A stretch of DNA of 64,000 nt from Symsagittifera roscoffensis (taxonomy: Eukaryota; Xenacoelomorpha; Acoela; Convolutidae): positions 87,583,845-87,647,844 of the forward strand of contig NC_087062.1 in the NCBI RefSeq assembly GCF_963678635.1, in the 5' to 3' direction. Below, one piece after another: positions 25,101 through 35,154 of the stretch. Made by a program: the position numbers and the translations under genes. Under the pieces are notes generated by a model. The model searched no databases. It had not been told where the DNA came from and was given only the letters and a program-made list of their open reading frames with translations. Each line of letters begins with the position of its first letter. Within the stretch, counting starts at the first letter, position 1.

Positions 25101-28100
25101 AATATAAAAGTGGGTTCTAAAGTTAAACACAATTTTTTTGAACTCTTCAGAAAATTTATAGTTTGAAACCATACTGAATTTTGCTAAGCCTTTTTCAGAT
25201 TAAGGTTGTATTAAAAATCAGGGGTTCAATTAAGTTACAATGTTCAATCTAGTTACAATTGTTCTGAAAAAATTGACCTTCTTCAAATGATTATTTGACT
25301 TGATCATGTGCAAATAGCGCAATCAAAACTTCAATCAATTTTCAGTGATATATTACAATAGGTGGTAATTCTAAGTTAAATAGCTGGATCGCTTTTTGTT
25401 ATACTTCGCACAGTATATAAAATTTATTTCAAAGGCCAAATTTTTGGCAAAAGAAGTATGAAATTTGAGTTTTTGAATAACATTTTATTTGGCAGAGTAA
25501 TATATTTACAAAAACTATCTTAGCTGCATGTACAATTGATTGAAAATGAAATGACTATATTATGCATAATAGTTCTGAAATGTAATACATGCAATATACT
25601 AAAAACTACCACCTATTGTAACATATCACCCAATTTTCTTCATTTTTTTTCCCTAAAACCACAAGAAAAATGCCTATCTGAACAATCTGGGGATCACTTT
25701 AACTTTCCCACTTTTGCAAGAGGGGATGAGATTCGCTACAAGGTGTTAAATTCACATATGCTTACCAATGAATTATTTCTTAATAGAGGTGGCAATTCGT
25801 TACTAGGTACCACAGGGAGGAATAGTTTAAGAGATCCCAATCAATGGTCCTTTTCAGATATCGCAAACTGGCCCTGAAGTACCATCCAGAGCGAAACAGC
25901 GAAGAAGGAGCTGCAGAGAAGTTCCGACAAATAGCCGAGGCTTATGATGTACTCTCCGACAGTGAGTAGCAGCTTCACGCTAATGATTCTAGTCTGCAAG
26001 CTTTTAATTACAATTTGCTGCTATATACGCATCTTAATACGTGCATTTCTGCGATGAATTTATTTGAGTTGCTATATTTTACGAGCAAAGGTTTAAACTG
26101 AAACATTTCTAACGTCAACTAAAATAACATTGATAAGTGACAACTTTAGTTCACGTGAAGTCAGGGTGCAGGGTGAGACATTCATATCATCATATTTTGA
26201 CCCCTCAATTTCCTCTTTCAGACAGAAAGAAAGCAGTGTTTGACCAGTTTGGGGAGGAGGGTCTGAAGCAAGGAGTTCCAGAGGGTCAAGACCACACAGA
26301 GGCCTGGACACAGGGTTACACTTTCCACAACGAACCTCTCAAGGTCTTCACCGAGTTCTTCGGGGGGCAGAACCCGTTCGCAGGTACTTAATGTAAACAA
26401 GAATCATATTCCCTCATACTCTCATGAGTTTCCTGTTAACTAAGGAAGGTCATAATTTTGAGCATATGGCCGACATTTTTTAACCTTCAATCTCTTGTAA
26501 TTTGATGCATCTTGGTTACGCAACAAAACGTCCTTAGGAAGCATTTGCAAATAACAAAACGCCAAAACTAGCAAAATAAACAAAAATTCAGACAAATTTT
26601 GGAACGTTTCCTTGCGTCGCAAACAGGAACGTCGCTCAGCAAAAACTGGACTGTTGGGAAAATAATGGAATTGAAATATCCTTGACAGCCTGGATATCCT
26701 TTGATAGATCCTCTGCGAATCTCAGAAACCGAAACTAACGTTGCGTTAGGGTAGCGTAGACAAAAACAAACGTTCCTTCTCACTTTGTTGATGGGATTTT
26801 TCTACCTTCACCCGCCCAGATACTGACAAATGGTTCGTTTAGTTTTGACAAAAAGCTCAACTTCTCTTGTTGTAGAAACTATGTACTATGTCTAGTACGA
26901 TCAGGCATGTTTCACATCAAAGACATCTTTTTAAGATGTTTCTATTATTTGCAGAGTGGTTTGCAAGTTTCACATCAAATAGATATTTTTCAAATTGTTT
27001 CTATTGTTTACAGAGTGGTACGACAGACGGGATGGGGAGCTGGACATGGGATTCGGAGGTCTGCACGGGAGGGGGCGAAAGCAGCAGGACTCCCCCATAG
27101 AGCGGGATCTCTACCTGACCCTGGAGGAGATATACCACGGCTGCATCAAGAAGATGAAAATATCAAGAAGAGTGCGTTTTATATCCCGAATGCCAAATTG
27201 TTGGCAAGATAATAAGTTGCAAAAAGTTGGAACAAACAAAAAATTAAAAAGATCAATCCGAAAACTTTTTGTAGCAAGATTTGCACACACATTTGAAATT
27301 TAAGATGACCTTGAGGTTGAGACATACTTTCTGTCTGAAAACTGAGCTTTTGCATGCAAACGTTTTCTAAAATAGGTCATTTGCTCTTTTCAAGTAATTT
27401 TGTCAGTTCCAACTTTGCATCTCTCTATGTCTTTTTTGATTATAGATCTTGACGAACTTAATTAATCTAAGAATGTTCGACGGAAACAATTTTCTCTTAA
27501 TTTCAGTACCAAAAAAAACAGTCAAAAATTTTTTATTAATCTATAAGCAACGTTTTTTTTGACCAATTAGGTTGCTCAAGTTCGCCTAAATTTCCAGCTA
27601 TTTGCCCTTTTTATAGAAAATTATTGAAACATCGGATCAATTTGGAAATCTCCCCCCCCCCCCCCCCAATGCGCGTTTGGGGGAAGATAGTTCAATAGGT
27701 ATTGAGGCATGCTCATAACCACTTGAAATTAGTTTCAATTGATGAAACCATGCACCAGATTCTCCAACGAATGTAGACTAGCAAACTTATTAAAACTGAA
27801 AACTAACTTAAGATTGAAAAAATAGGACTAAATTATATGAATACAAAGCCGGCTTTTTTCTACCTTAACTGATGATAAAAGTGTAACTACGTGACATTAA
27901 TTAATTAGCTGACGGGAGCAAATTTTGATATTTAGATACGAACGTCGAGTACAAACCCTGGTAACTTTTTTTGATTTTTGAATTATTTTCGACACTCAAT
28001 CAAAAAACTTCTCTCGGTCAACTGAATACGGGGGGAGATTTCTCAATTGATCCGAAAACTCCGTAATCAAAATGCTCATCAGTGTTAGTTTTCAAAAGTT

Positions 28101-29997
28101 GATCAGCAGGGCCTAGTTCAATAAAAAATATAATAATAAAAAAGCAGTACTGCATTCAATGAATGGTTTTATCATTAGGCTTTGTTGCATTTGTTTAAAC
28201 AATTAAGTCATCCAATAGTTTGACATCATGAAAATTTGTTCACATAGGTTATGAATGAAGACGGACACACCTCGAGCATCAGAGACAAGATTCTGACGAT
28301 CACTGTGAAGCCTGGATGGAAGGCAGGGACTAAAATAACATTTCCAAAAGAGGGCGACCAGGGGCCAAACACGGTGCCCGCCGATATAGTGTTCATCCTC
28401 AAAGACAAGCCCCACCCCCGCTTCGAAAGAGTCGGCAACGACCTAATCTACACTGCCACTATACAGCTGGGAGAAGTGAGTTTGGATCATATTGACTATT
28501 TCCCCCCTATTGCAATGGGGGGGGGGGGGGATAGTTAACAAGTTTTGGATGAAATTTATTGAAACAACGTCAACCAATAGGAATGGAATTGAAATAACGT
28601 CAACCAATAGGAATGCGACAGAACAAATTTCTGAAAAATACAAAGCCAATCCAGTTGAGCATAAATGAAATGCGTTTTTATAGGGGGGAAATAGTTAACA
28701 TGATCCGTGAGTTTCTGCTTGTGCTTCTTTTGAATTTTTCTTAGATAAAGACAGCATATCTAATAAGAGAAGACGCAACAAAGGTCGGGACAATCGAGCT
28801 TTGTAAAAATGATAGACAACAAGTGTCGTGAACACGGTGGTCGTAGACTATACGAAGAAATTTCTAAAAATTGAATAAATACAATTTCAAAGCAACCAAA
28901 CATTCCCAAATCATCCATGTTTATTTCGGCTCAATTATTTCGGATAAATGCTTGAAATATTTGACGTTGGTTTAAGATGAAGTGAATCGGAGAATGCCGT
29001 TGTCTGTTTTTCATTGAAAGCCAGCAATAGTATACGCTACCCATAATCCAGTTTATGATTGTCATTCAATGTGTTGAGTTTCAGGCGCTTACCGGGTGCA
29101 ACGTGTCCATCCAGACCCTGGACAACAGGGAGTTGAACATCCCTGTGAACGAAATTATCACTCACGGATACCAGAAGAAGGTCAGTAAGTGTATCACTCG
29201 CACTAATGAATCATTCAAACGCTTTGCCGCTTTGTTAACTCATTTTGGCTCGCAAGTTAACCAGTTTCTCTTATCCGTCAAAAATCGTTGTAAGAACTAC
29301 CAGTTAGATTATTTGTTGGGTGAAGTAATTTAACTGTTTTGGCTTTGAAATATTTGCAATATATTAAGATTTTCTTTATTTCCTGCATTTGCAGAAATTG
29401 AAGTAAGTTCATGCCAAGACTGCACGTATCAGGTCTAGCCTCGAATGTTTCGACTGCTTTTTAACATGCCTAAGTGGCTTCAAAGGTTATCAATTAAAGG
29501 CAATCTATTTGGTTTTATTTGGGTTATACTCTACAGGAAACTAGACCCATGAAAACTCAGTTTTAGGGTCTACTTAACAATCGCCCTCCCTTTGGTATCT
29601 ACTTAAGAATTGCCACCTCTCTTAATAAAAGCAGTAAATTAGCGCTTTGTATTGAGAATTATAATTTTGCTACAATCTGATTGGTCGAAAATGCGTTATT
29701 TTAATCTAATATACAATTACCCCCTTTCTTAAAGGGGGGGGGGGGGCAATTGTTAAATAGATCCCAGTTTTGTTTCTGTAGGATATCCACATGACATTTA
29801 TGTAGTTTCTCTCTTTATCTGTTTAACAGAGTGTTTTATAAACTGATAATGCTTAGGTGTTGAACGAGGGGATGAAAATTTCGAACCCGCGGGATAGTGG
29901 CAAAGTAGTGGGAGATCTGTTTATCAAGTTCAACATAGTTTTCCCGCAGAGTCTAACGCCCGATAAAAAACAGCTGATCAAGGCCGCCCTCTTGTGA
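22118..29997 (+). CDS. DNAJB13: DNAJB13-like axonemal J-domain protein, complete, 7 exons
   Basis: Exons: 22118-22185, 25858-25961, 26222-26383, 27014-27171, 28248-28475, 29085-29180, 29857-29997. They total 957 bases (318 codons plus TGA), close to the 316 residues of the vertebrate protein. All junctions are GT-AG with matching phases (2, 1, 1, 0, 0, 0). The J domain occupies residues 1-70 ([10 protein letters not shown], then [11 protein letters not shown]). A short G/F-like region (FFGGQNPFA) and class B C-terminal beta domains follow ([53 protein letters not shown]). The HPD tripeptide needed to stimulate Hsp70 is HPE here (residues 32-34), in line with the loss of HPD in DNAJB13 elsewhere. 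The family is a radial-spoke component (RSP16) of cilia and sperm flagella. There is no zinc-finger domain. Confidence 0.95.
23060..23960 (+). pseudogene. Broken non-LTR reverse transcriptase fragment in DNAJB13 intron 1
   Basis: From 23082 the frame reads FID[17 protein letters not shown] (RT motif A region), [18 protein letters not shown], then a motif-B-like SYGVP[20 protein letters not shown]. The catalytic YADD region is lost to stops and frameshifts near 23360. Farther on, 23600-23870 resembles a LINE C-terminal part ([10 protein letters not shown], then [14 protein letters not shown]). It belongs with the jockey/CR1-type RTs. There are many stops, so it is an old insertion with no function. 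Confidence 0.75.
23960..25340. other. Remainder of DNAJB13 intron 1
   Basis: AT-rich, no ORF with recognisable domains, no clear repeats. Nothing further is seen. Confidence 0.5.
25345..25630. mobile_element. MITE with AGGTGGTA inverted ends
   Basis: The left end GTGATATATTACAATAGGTG and the right end, read in reverse complement as GTGATATGTTACAATAGGTG, match over about 27 bases with one difference. The 285-bp interior is non-coding. This is the structure of a small non-autonomous DNA transposon, inserted about 230 bases before DNAJB13 exon 2. Confidence 0.75.
26900..27019 (+). repeat. Tandem duplication of the exon 4 splice-acceptor region
   Basis: Two consecutive copies of about 59 bases share GTTTCACATCAAA, then a TTGTTTCTATTRTTTRCAG acceptor-like tract and AGTGGT. 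The second copy provides the acceptor of DNAJB13 exon 4 (27014). The first has an equally good TTTGCAG at 26954. Because 59 is not a multiple of three, using the first acceptor would shift the frame. Confidence 0.8.
27633..28054. mobile_element. G-tract MITE, CGGATCAATT ends
   Basis: The left end CGGATCAATTTGGAAATCTC, followed by a C15-16 run, is mirrored at the right by GGGGGGAGATTTCTCAATTG plus ATCCG. The element is 422 bp and non-coding, in DNAJB13 intron 4. The termini resemble the elements at 28484 and 29566 in having a GGATC end and an internal G or C run. Confidence 0.7.
28484..28706. mobile_element. G-tract MITE abutting a DNAJB13 splice donor
   Basis: The left end GGATCATATTGACTATTTCC and the right end in reverse complement, GGATCATGTTAACTATTTCC, match over about 27 bases, each followed by a run of C. 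The interior has a 36-base direct repeat (ACGTCAACCAATAGGAATG, twice). The element starts eight bases after the GT of the exon 5 donor. Confidence 0.8.
29566..29765. mobile_element. G-tract MITE, GGGTCTACTTAACAATYGCC ends
   Basis: The left end GGGTCTACTTAACAATCGCC and the right end in reverse complement, GGGATCTATTTAACAATTGC, form an inverted repeat. A G13 run lies just inside the right end. The interior TTGGTCGAAAATGCG and GCAGTAAATTAGCG segments recur inverted at 42.24-42.42 kb. It lies in DNAJB13 intron 6. Confidence 0.8.
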
Positions 29998-30075
29998 CCA
30001 TACAATTAAAGCTGTGACCATACAATTCACCCGAAAACAGACCACACGTTAGATATGAGGTCATCTGAACACGGA

Positions 30076-30081
30076 AATAAA
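30076..30081 (+). terminator. Candidate polyadenylation signal of DNAJB13-like gene
   Basis: An AATAAA hexamer lies 79 bases after the stop codon. No closer canonical hexamer was seen. Confidence 0.5.
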
Positions 30082-31110
30082 TCGGCAAAAAATCTGCTAA
30101 AACAGAAATTCGTGGAAATATTAAATTCTTTTTTTTTATATAAAAATTAATTAAATTTTTTCTTTTCAGCATTGTATTGAGAAAGAGATGAAGCTGGTTT
30201 ATGTAAGAAGCCAACACTGTCTACGGTCTTCTCAGCTGTTTTAAAAATATAAAGAAAAAAACGAATCGGCGGATGAAGTCGCACAGCGTGAGATCCACTC
30301 AAAAGCCCAGCGTGAGATCCGCTCTTCTAAATTTTTTTTTACAAGAACAATATTAAGACCTTAGTGAAAGCAAAAAAAAAATGTAGAAGGATTGAAAATA
30401 AAAATTCATTTTTTATGGAACTAAAAAAACGGTCAGTGAAAAACCCGAAAAAAGTCTATATTCCGATTTGATAACGCTTGATAATCGCAAGGGTAATAAA
30501 AATCAAAAAACAGATTAAATTATAGTACGAGAATTCCTTATACTTACGAGACTTACCTTCAAACTACCTCACATATTTCGTCATATGAGCTTCGGATCTA
30601 TTTTTTTTATCTGCGCCATGTATCAACTAGTTTGAAAAAATATCGGAATTGATAAAATAAGGCCTTGATAAACCATATGTAACAATTCTCATAACATTTT
30701 TCAAACCAGCTTAAGAAAATATATCCTATTGAGACAGCCCGCATTTAAAAAAACTAGAAAAAAGGGAAAAAAATCGATTATAATGGTTTTTCTTTGTCTA
30801 AAATATTGTCAATATATAATCAATTCCTGTTACGCTCAGACCACAAAATTGGACTAAAAATCGATTTGAATCAATTTTTTTCTCGCAAAAACATAATGCA
30901 TTATAGTTCATTTAAAATCCATTATAATGGATTATATAATAATAAGAAAATCACTTTAAAATGGATTTTTTTTCCATTCTGTTTTTGTTTCGCGTCGTGC
31001 AGAATTTTCAAGAATTTCTGCATGTATCAAATGAGTAATGCGGAAACTTTGCAAAGCGAAAGTATGTCCAACTACATTTCTGTACCTACACTCAAAGTGT
31101 TAAAGATTCC
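30082..31110. other. Intergenic AT-rich DNA
   Basis: No recognisable gene. A pair GTGAGATCCRCTC occurs at 30290 and 30313. The motif AATCGATTATAATGG occurs at 30773 and a palindromic TCCATTATAATGGA at 30916; related copies lie at 31475-31600. Confidence 0.5.
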
Positions 31111-31139
31111 GTTATTCTCTTACAACCTCCATCTCAACG

Positions 31140-31320
31140 TTTGCCCCCCCCCCCCCCCGCCCACACACACCTGAGACATCCCCCCCCCCACCTGAGGGGG
31201 GAGCGGTTCAGTTTTTTTTTGGGGGGGGGGGGCAAAGGGGTAAACGCTTTGAGTTAATAGAAGGGGGATTAGCCCACCTCCAATGTTAACCTCCCCCCTC
31301 CAAAATTCTAATATTTCAAG
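31140..31320. repeat. G/C-run rich segment
   Basis: Alternating long C and G runs (C15 at 31144, C10 at 31180, G11 at 31220) surround CACCTGAGG. The reverse-complement-like arrangement suggests a hairpin or a collapsed G-tract MITE. No coding value. Confidence 0.5.
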
Positions 31321-31472
31321 ATGCAAAATTCAGTTATTGAGTAACATAAAAAATTAACGAAAATATCGAAGTTGAGCAAAAAAATTAAATTAAATAAGTA
31401 ACCAGATTCAGCTTAAAACGTATAGAAGACTTTATGTGCGTTGAAAATCGCATCTCAGCTAGGTGCAAAAAA

Positions 31473-31650
31473 AAACGATTATAATTGAGTTTCATTTTCG
31501 GTGTCCACAACAGTGAAAAAAATCGATTATAATGGATTAAAAATGGATTTTGTTGCTTCGAAAAATACTAATAATTTAAAACCATTTTTAATTTATTATA
31601 ACCATTTTTTTATGGACACTGACAATGAAACTCAATTATATTCGGTTGTA
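31473..31650. mobile_element. Palindromic foldback element
   Basis: The left arm ATAATTGAGTTTCATTTTCG followed by GTGTCCAC is mirrored at 31613-31642 (GGACACTGACAATGAAACTC). Inner arms ATCGATTATAATGGATT and AATTTATTATAACCAT continue the pairing, so nearly the whole 175 bases can fold back. It is probably a MITE or foldback element. Confidence 0.65.
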
Positions 31651-34384
31651 TTCAAAGAACTCCAATGCGGGAAAACCAAGCTTTGTTTAGTCAAAAAAAA
31701 TCAGTCGAAAAGAGGTAAAAGCAATCATCTGAAAAAAAATGGAAAACTTGCAACATAACCCTGCGGGATTTCAAGCGATGTTCCAGTGCGACAGGGACAG
31801 GCCATCAGCGAACTGTAATTGTATTTGTAGCAATTGCTTTGACTTAAGCATAAATTGCGACAACACTTCGTCTGTTGACGACAAAGCAAAAAACCATTTA
31901 CGCGACACTTGGAAAAAAATGAATATGAAAAAAAAACAATTAAAAAAACGTACAAGGTGGAAAAACTAATAAAACATTTCAAGTCAGCCACTTAGAAAAT
32001 TATGGAAAAACCTTTTTGAAAATTTTAAACTCTAATATACGAGAATGTGTTATTGCTTCAATATCAGTCCGACTGATTTTTATACAGAAGGTACACTAAT
32101 TATCAAATAAACCGGAACAACCGAGAAGAAAAAAACAGAAAATATCAATGCAAAAACACAAGCGAAGCAGAGCTTCACACCATTTACGCTAGAGAGAGAT
32201 ATTTTCAAACGTTCGAAAGAAAAAATAATTAAATGAAACTGACCACTTATTCACTAGCTCAAAAATCCAATTGAACACAGACAACTGAACCAATCGCACG
32301 CCTTGAAATTATGTAAAAAATACGGCACAAAGTTAAAAACGTAAATAAAATCAACTGATTTCACAGGAAAACTTGTCCGTTGGACCTGGAAAATGTCAAT
32401 AAAAATAATACAGCAATAACCCCTCGCCCCACTGATGTAGCTTCTAAGCTTAGCTTATTTTGTTCAAGGACCCTGAATTATTTTTTATTCAGTTAAGGAG
32501 CCAATCCAAAATTGATATAATTTGCTAACAAGGAACAGCATTCGAACGGAACAGCATTTTCCGATTCTTAGCATCTCAAACGACAAATTCTTCTCAGAAA
32601 AACAAATGAATTGTTCAAAAATTTCAGCTAAAATAAAAAAAATAATCGGAACATCGAAAGTGTGAAAATATTGTTTCCTCAAAACTGAGAGGAAACAAAC
32701 GGAACACAAAAGAAAACAATTAAAATATTACCTCAAAAACGCGCCTATTGAAAAAATCGTACATTCAAAATTATATGCAGCAAAAAGTATGTGCCACTTA
32801 CAACGTGTCGCACGAGCAGAAGCACAAAGTTTCTACCAAAAAAACTATTGTGAAACGACATACGAAAAAATCGGTGAATGACAAGGAGACGGGTCTCATC
32901 TAGACCGTGAACTCACAAAAAAGCAAAAAAAAATCAAAAAATTGCATTTTGGAGGGTAATTGAACAAATAAGGCGGTAAACATAACTGTTTCACAACTTA
33001 CAAGTCCTCAAATCGAACGAAAATAAGACTAACAACTAAAATAAATAAAGATCTAAATACACGGCACAAAAATTTTCTTCTAATCGGATGCCTTGCTTTT
33101 GCTGTTTGCTTCACTGTCTCTCATAATTGCCTATTGAGCTCAATGTCCGGATCATGCCCGTCTCCTGGTAATTTCATTTTTAGTTTTTTATTTTTTATCA
33201 AGGAATATCTGCAGATTTGATTTTGAATTTTCAAAAATTACTTTTAACATTCCATTTACTTTTAAGAAGCTGAAGGAACTAAAATAACAGGCAAAATGGC
33301 CAAAAAAGTAAAAGGACGAAACAAAATAAATTTAAAAACTCATATTAGGAGGCTGAGCGGATTGCACACTAAAAAAAGTTTTTGTACCACCTACATAACA
33401 TCCACAAGTTCATTAAAAGTCAACTTACGATTCACAATTTTCGGCGGTCTTTGGACACTTAAGGGAAAATTTTTTCTCTGAACTCTTGAGGGGAAAAAAT
33501 GCGCGGTTAAGAAATTCTTGCCCCTAAATTCGAAAACAGAAGCCTTTCATCCCACAGCATTGAAATTTTTTGAGTGACGAGAAAAACAACGCGAATTTTC
33601 TGCTTTCTGCACTTGATAAAAAAATCAAAAGTGATTAAGTTCAATTGTTTGCAAATTAAGGAGTTTTGAATGCTGTATTTGCTCTATCAATAATTTCTGA
33701 AGAAAACTAAATTTAATGCCTGCGTATACCTTCCTTCATTTAAAAGGAATCAAAAGATTATTTCGCTTTTCTTTTAAATGTTTTCCAATCAAGTTTTTAT
33801 CCTAATTCGGGTTAGATAAGCTTGAATTCAAATTTGAGTTACAAAAAAGTCGCTGCATAGATTGCAATTGGGTTCGTTAAAACCAATAAGAATTGAGCCA
33901 AAGAGAAGTTCTTCAAAAATCTGCATACCTGTCAAAATTTCAGAACAAAAAAAATTAAAAGAAGGGTGCTTTCGGTTCGGTGCATTACCGATTTCTCAAT
34001 TCTGCGAACAACTGTATGGAGCGCAGAGCGGGAACACTATGGAGAATTTTCCTGTTTGAGGTGATGTGCTGAAATTTCCAGCAATCTCCAAAAAATGACG
34101 AAACAATTTTGAACACAGAGGCGAAGTTGCGCTTCGCATACACAAGCAAAAATATGACCGACAACGCAACTGGGAAAAGCTGAATGAGTAAAACTTTGAG
34201 TCTACAAAATTTCTTAAGTGACGCACGCCAATTATGAGTCTACATAACTGTTAAGTGACACAAGTCAATTATGACGCATTAGCAGTACCAGTCAATTTGA
34301 AAAGAAATTTACCAACTAACACTACCTCAATTTATAGAGCGGACGCATTTTAACTAGTATACGAAAAAGTTCATTACAAACATG
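31651..34384. other. Intergenic DNA without recognised gene
   Basis: Several short ORFs (for example 31739-31969, Cys- and Lys-rich, and 33296-33481, Lys-rich) have no recognisable domain and read as chance ORFs. A CTTCGCAYACAC-type segment near 34130 resembles the GAAGTTGAGCTTCGCGCCAC segment of the array at 35-40 kb. Otherwise nothing is seen. Confidence 0.5.
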
Positions 34385-34462
34385 CGACCCTTCTGAGGTT
34401 CGAACCCTCTTATTTTGCTGCTGGTCTTTTTCCCTACATCTACGCTACAGAGCCATAACACC
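34385..34462 (-). repeat. tRNA-like SINE fragment
   Basis: On the minus strand an A-box-like TGGCTCTGTAGCGTAGATG is followed, about 30 bases on, by a B-box GGGTTCGAACC. The cloverleaf is imperfect. It is followed by AT-rich DNA sharing ATTGCGAYTTARGTTGG with sequence near 12200, downstream of another tRNA-like piece, suggesting one SINE family. Confidence 0.5.
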
Positions 34463-34679
34463 TTGAAGCTAAAGTGCTATTTGTAATACAATGGTGTGTG
34501 TTAATATCCTTAGCATTTGCTGTACTTAATCGCTGGTTATTGATCTTATGCATATACTGCAATAAAAGAGCACTTTCAAAAAGAGCATTAATAATTGCGA
34601 TTTAAGTTGGAAAAAAAAGAGTTCGTTATAACACACAAGCTTTGCCTGTGTAAAAATAAAACGGTCCTGTTTCTAGGCA

Positions 34680-35154
34680 AATTAAGTAGTGACAAGGTAT
34701 TAACCACAAAAATCACAATTTAAAAAAAATTCTGCCGTTTTTTTGGGCATTAAAGCTATCACTGAGACATTTTTTGAATTTCTTTTTCATCAATCGAAAC
34801 ACGACTGAAAGGGTTTCAGTATGACATAACATAGCCAACTGACAGTTGCGTTCAACTGCCAAATGAACGCAAGAAAACAGAAAAACACTGACTTTCGAAT
34901 TTCAAAAGAAAAAAAATAAATGTCCTTTAAGCTCTTTGAATTTTGAACAAATAGATGTCCTTTAAGCTCTTTGAATTTGGAGAGTGCTATTTACGTTATT
35001 TTCATCGAATTATTTTCAATTGACCTCAAAAAGTGCATATATACCCAAGTGCATTCTGGGAGTTCAGAAAAAAAAAGATTTGGAAATTTTCAAAGCTATG
35101 AAGGGTTAAGAAAACTGAGACATAACAGACACGTTATTGACGATTAAAATTAGA
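34680..35154. repeat. Degenerate partial unit upstream of the 1.4-kb array, with 36-bp duplication
   Basis: GGTATTAACCACAAAAATCA and CGAAACACGACTGAAAGGGT match the start and core of the array units. At 34919-34980 a 36-base segment (ATGTCCTTTAAGCTCTTTGA) is duplicated in tandem. Confidence 0.55.

Noticed and set aside
31739-31969. Cys- and Lys-rich ORF as a small zinc protein
   Set aside because: No spacing typical of a finger, overlapping ORF on the other strand, no splice or start context.
34919-34990. CRISPR-like repeats
   Set aside because: Only a two-copy tandem duplication without spacers, in an animal genome.
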